Shown: positions 61,638-64,000 of the stretch, one piece after another
How positions within the stretch are numbered: the stretch's first letter is position 1
Layout of the letters: each line of letters begins with the position of its first letter
Origin: Indibacter alkaliphilus LW1
GTDB taxonomy: Bacteria; Bacteroidota; Bacteroidia; Cytophagales; Cyclobacteriaceae
Assembly (NCBI RefSeq): GCF_000295935.2
Contig: NZ_ALWO02000032.1
Coordinates: 62,001-126,000, forward strand
Length of the DNA: 64,000 nucleotides
Reading direction: 5' to 3'
Made by a program: the position numbers and the translations under genes
Notes under the pieces: generated by a model
The model's database searches: none
Told to the model about the DNA's origin: nothing
What the model saw: the letters and a program-made list of their open reading frames with translations, nothing else

Positions 61638-62225
61638 TTAGAATATCAGGTATAAGGAAGGGAATAATAAAAGCCAGATCAAATCACACATGTGCCAAAA
61701 AGCGGCCCCAGATTCCAAATCTGTCACCTGAAGAGATCTGGGTCTGGTTTTTATCTGCCACCAACTGAATACCAAAATCACCAGACCTACCAAAACATGC
61801 GCAAGGTGGAATCCGGTCATTAGCCAATAAAAGGTAAAGAACATGTTATCCCCCATGTATAGGTCGCCTGTCAATTTTTCAACATATTCATAGCTTTTCA
61901 ATCCTACAAAAAGCAACCCGCCCAACATGGTCCAAACCAAGTATTTTTTAGCTGATTCAATAGCCCCTGATTTAAGTTTCAGGACAGTATTGGCCATAAA
62001 ATACCCACTGACCAATAAAATTAAGGTATTCAAGGTTCCGATAGAAGTATTTAATTGAATCCTGGATTGATGGAATAGTTCGGGCTCTAATTTGCCATAA
62101 TAAACCAAGCCTCCGATCCCCAATCCGAAGGTGATCAGCTCCAATATGATGATTATCCATAACAGGATGCCACCCGGAGGGTAAAAGATATCCTTATGAT
62201 CTATATTCTGGGCTTTTATTTCCAT
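61638..62225 (-). CDS. Cytochrome oxidase subunit III-like protein (NorE-like)
   Basis: A 195-residue membrane protein with five hydrophobic segments. The COX3 landmarks are LLVSGYFMANTVL, FTFYWLMTGFHLAHVLVGLVIL and the final AAFWHMCDLIWLLLFPSLYLIF, where HFVD/WHxxD-like residues sit. It resembles NorE of nor operons, needed for full NO reductase function. Its start lies inside the end of the hemerythrin-like gene (10-base overlap), and NorF follows after 1 base. Confidence 0.88.
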   Translation of the reverse strand: MEIKAQNIDHKDIFYPPGGILLWIIIILELITFGLGIGGLVYYGKLEPELFHQSRIQLNTSIGTLNTLILLVSGYFMANTVLKLKSGAIESAKKYLVWTMLGGLLFVGLKSYEYVEKLTGDLYMGDNMFFTFYWLMTGFHLAHVLVGLVILVFSWWQIKTRPRSLQVTDLESGAAFWHMCDLIWLLLFPSLYLIF

Positions 62226-63181
62226 TCCAACAGTCTTTTTTCTCCATCTATATGCTTGATATCTGTGATATCCTGTGACATTTCTATGACCCCACGGTAA
62301 TTTTTATCCGCATCCCGTACAGCGAAATACCGGATATAGATCAACCTGCCTTTAAAATTGATCCAAAAAGAAGCTTCATTTTGCGTGCCCTTTCTGAATT
62401 CCTCCAGTATTCTCAGGACAGTATCCACACTTTTGGGCGGGTGACAGAACCTGACTTCCCTACCAATAATTCCTGCACTTCTTGGAAAGGTCCGTTCCTC
62501 TCCTCTATTGTAAAAAATCACTTTGTCATTTTCATCCACATATGTAATATCCAAAGGCATCGTACGAAGTAATAGGTTGACCTGTTCTACCGTCATATAG
62601 CCTTCATCATAATGCTGACTTTCAGCCTTAGCAAAACTTAAATCTCTTTGTGTAAAATCTTCTGATGGGTGCACATAGGCCTGTTCAGGATAAGCAGCAG
62701 GCTTTTCTGATAGCATCCACCCTATCTCCTCCTCTCCTTTCCGCATTTGATGCCAGTCTTCTTCTTTAAGTATTTTCAGGGAATTGGGGAATAGAACTGT
62801 CTCCTCCACCAGCATGAGCCTTCGGATATTATTGCTTAAATGATGGAAATTCTCATAGACTCCACGGATATCCCTGGCTTCCACTTTTTCCCTGACAAAC
62901 TTGAAAATACTGCGAATGGTGTCATGAAAAGACCACATATTTTGGGAAGGTCCGTTCCAACCACTTTTTTCAAGAAAGGAGAAAAGTTGGTTTTCTTTGC
63001 GTTCAAAACGCCTTTCAATTGTTTGAAGTTTATTAAAGAGGTTGTAGAATACCTGATAATCATTTTCAATATCGCACTGTTCCAATTCATCAATCAGCTG
63101 ATGAATCATGGCAGTTTCCTGCAAATAAGTATGGATGGGGTGACCCTTAGGAAGGTCTATTTCTTGTTCGTAAGTGTTCAT
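62216..63181 (-). CDS. Hemerythrin-like/PAS domain protein (DUF438-like)
   Basis: A 321-residue cytoplasmic protein. The N-terminal helical part (about 14-155) has His/Glu residues arranged like a hemerythrin four-helix bundle (HPIHTYLQE, MIHQLIDEL, SFHDTIRSIFK, VEETVLFPNSL). It may bind a diiron center. The C-terminal PAS domain (about 200-310) contains LDITYVDENDKVIFYNRGEERTFPRSAGIIG and HPPKSVDTVLRILEEFRKG, as in the DUF438 family. No output domain is visible. An NO or oxygen sensing or delivery role is inferred from its location between norD and norE, with overlaps on both sides. Confidence 0.8.
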   Translation of the reverse strand: MNTYEQEIDLPKGHPIHTYLQETAMIHQLIDELEQCDIENDYQVFYNLFNKLQTIERRFERKENQLFSFLEKSGWNGPSQNMWSFHDTIRSIFKFVREKVEARDIRGVYENFHHLSNNIRRLMLVEETVLFPNSLKILKEEDWHQMRKGEEEIGWMLSEKPAAYPEQAYVHPSEDFTQRDLSFAKAESQHYDEGYMTVEQVNLLLRTMPLDITYVDENDKVIFYNRGEERTFPRSAGIIGREVRFCHPPKSVDTVLRILEEFRKGTQNEASFWINFKGRLIYIRYFAVRDADKNYRGVIEMSQDITDIKHIDGEKRLLEWK

Positions 63182-63182
63182 T

Positions 63183-64000
63183 TTACTGGTGTTTTATTCT
63201 TTCATATAGTTTCACCAAAGAACTGAGCAGTTCTACAGGTGTCGTCAGAATCTGGTAATGGTTTTGTCCAAACATCTGGGGCAGGTAATATTTGGCCTGA
63301 GCTTCTATCGCAAGAGCGTAGGAGTTTATCTGGTGTTCGTTAAGTTCCCGTAGCGCCTGCTTGATGTCCTGAATGCCGTATTTCCCTTCATATCGGTCAT
63401 AATCGTTGGGCTTGCCATCTGATATCAGGATTACCCATTTGTTTTTGGTCTTCCGTTGATCTAGCCTGGCACCGGCATGACGCAGTGCAGCCCCAATTCT
63501 GGTATAGCCTTGAGGTTCGACCGCCCCAATTCTTTGTTTGCCTAAATTCCAGCTTTCGTCAAATTCCTTAAGGGTAAGGTACGTGGAGTAATTTCTGGTT
63601 TTGGAATAAAAACTATCAATGGAAAAATCGATATTAAATTCATTCAAAATCTCTCCGAAAAGAATGGAGACTTCTTTTTCCACGTCAATCACCCGATTAT
63701 TGGCAGCATAACCATCGCTGGATAAACTCACGTCCAAAAGAAGTAATATGGAAAGGTCCTTCTCTTTTTTCCTTTTGGAGAGATAAATATTTTCAGCAGG
63801 AGTTTTCCGGGCATGTACATCTGTAAATAAATCCGTCAAAGCATCTATATCAAACTCATCCCCTTGATTCTGCCTGCGCTGCTGCTGCATTTTGTTGTTG
63901 ACGGAAGTAAGTATTTTACGTAAACCCAACAAGGTATTTGCATGCTTGGAAATGGTATTTCGGTAATAGTCCAAATCAGTTTTCACCAAAGTTTGGGGAT
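63183..64000 (-). CDS. norD: NorD-like VWA-domain protein, C-terminal part (cut by window edge)
   Basis: At least 272 residues of an open frame that reaches the window edge. The frame continues past a TTG at 63989, so it is a fragment rather than a full protein. The VWA domain (about 75-240) has the MIDAS motif DVSLSS (LLLLDVSLSS) and the partner ISDGKPND. NorD works with the MoxR-type ATPase NorQ in metal insertion into NO reductase. It ends 1 base before the hemerythrin-like gene. norQ would be expected beyond the edge but is not seen. Confidence 0.85.
   Translation of the reverse strand, partial: PQTLVKTDLDYYRNTISKHANTLLGLRKILTSVNNKMQQQRRQNQGDEFDIDALTDLFTDVHARKTPAENIYLSKRKKEKDLSILLLLDVSLSSDGYAANNRVIDVEKEVSILFGEILNEFNIDFSIDSFYSKTRNYSTYLTLKEFDESWNLGKQRIGAVEPQGYTRIGAALRHAGARLDQRKTKNKWVILISDGKPNDYDRYEGKYGIQDIKQALRELNEHQINSYALAIEAQAKYYLPQMFGQNHYQILTTPVELLSSLVKLYERIKHQ

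Noticed and set aside
63183-63989. NorD-like gene as a complete 268-residue protein starting at 63989
   Set aside because: The start would be TTG, and the frame stays open to the window edge; NorD proteins are much longer, so it is treated as a partial gene.

Overview
The window looks like a chromosomal segment of a Bacteroidota bacterium, most likely Cytophagales close to Cyclobacteriaceae (Algoriphagus/Belliella-type). This rests on family content (GNAT-nitrilase fusion, ThuA/PQQ-dehydrogenase/cytochrome fusion, ExbB with a signal peptide and Ala/Pro/acidic extension, NIPSNAP, membrane TPR-LuxR protein, quinol NO reductase), on AT-rich DNA with weak Shine-Dalgarno sequences, and on promoters that fit the Bacteroidota pattern TTG-N19-21-TAnnTTTG. 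Lineage is inferred from families, not from a search.

Layout. 1-2.3 kb: minus-strand kdsA (cut by the edge), kdsC and a GNAT-nitrilase fusion. 2.4-5.6 kb: MscS channel, an outer-membrane barrel, TMEM220-like protein and a secreted double NIPSNAP protein. 5.7-11.7 kb: a 1151-residue ThuA/PQQ-dehydrogenase/PKD/cytochrome c lipoprotein and a GH3 lipoprotein. 11.7-24.9 kb: housekeeping genes: pgk, Sua5, TPR lipoprotein, thioesterase, Nudix, RecQ, enoyl-CoA hydratase, ComEC, GNAT, PhoH, SAM hydroxide adenosyltransferase and a monooxygenase-fold protein. 25 kb: tRNA-Leu(CAA) with promoter and terminator, then a gene-poor stretch with a perfect 16-bp palindrome. 25.8-33.8 kb: TPR-LuxR regulator, diheme cytochrome c, YraN, LipB, a hypothetical protein, a 3'-5' exonuclease and a DUF4143 ATPase. 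Related non-coding repeats lie on both sides of the hypothetical protein and exonuclease, and a four-unit 22-bp repeat array sits on the ATPase promoter. 34-49.8 kb: RNase R, polyprenyl synthase, rhomboid protease, HPF opposite a baeRF-like protein, PAP2, RpoN, AsnS, two MFS carriers, Nnr and an ExbB/ExbD operon.

50.2-64 kb is the most interesting part: a nitric-oxide and anaerobiosis island. It holds two Rrf2 Fe-S-type regulators, an NnrS-like heme membrane protein, a 601-residue protein of unknown function, a uracil-DNA glycosylase, anaerobic ribonucleotide reductase NrdD/NrdG, an OsmC protein, quinol-dependent NO reductase NorZ, NorF- and NorE-like subunits, a hemerythrin-like/PAS protein and NorD (cut by the edge). 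NorZ would remove NO. NrdDG would supply dNTPs when oxygen is absent. The Rrf2 proteins probably sense NO or redox state through Cys-ligated Fe-S clusters.

Two observations stand out. First, nrdD is divided by a single in-frame TAA: the 700-residue body ends after its zinc site, and the glycyl-radical tail (RVMGY) is a separate 65-residue ORF starting two codons later. Second, shared inverted-repeat motifs lie upstream of the Rrf2, NnrS-like, NorZ and NrdD genes, one directly over the -33 element of a good promoter. They suggest two local Rrf2 regulons, one of which ties the anaerobic reductase to NO handling.
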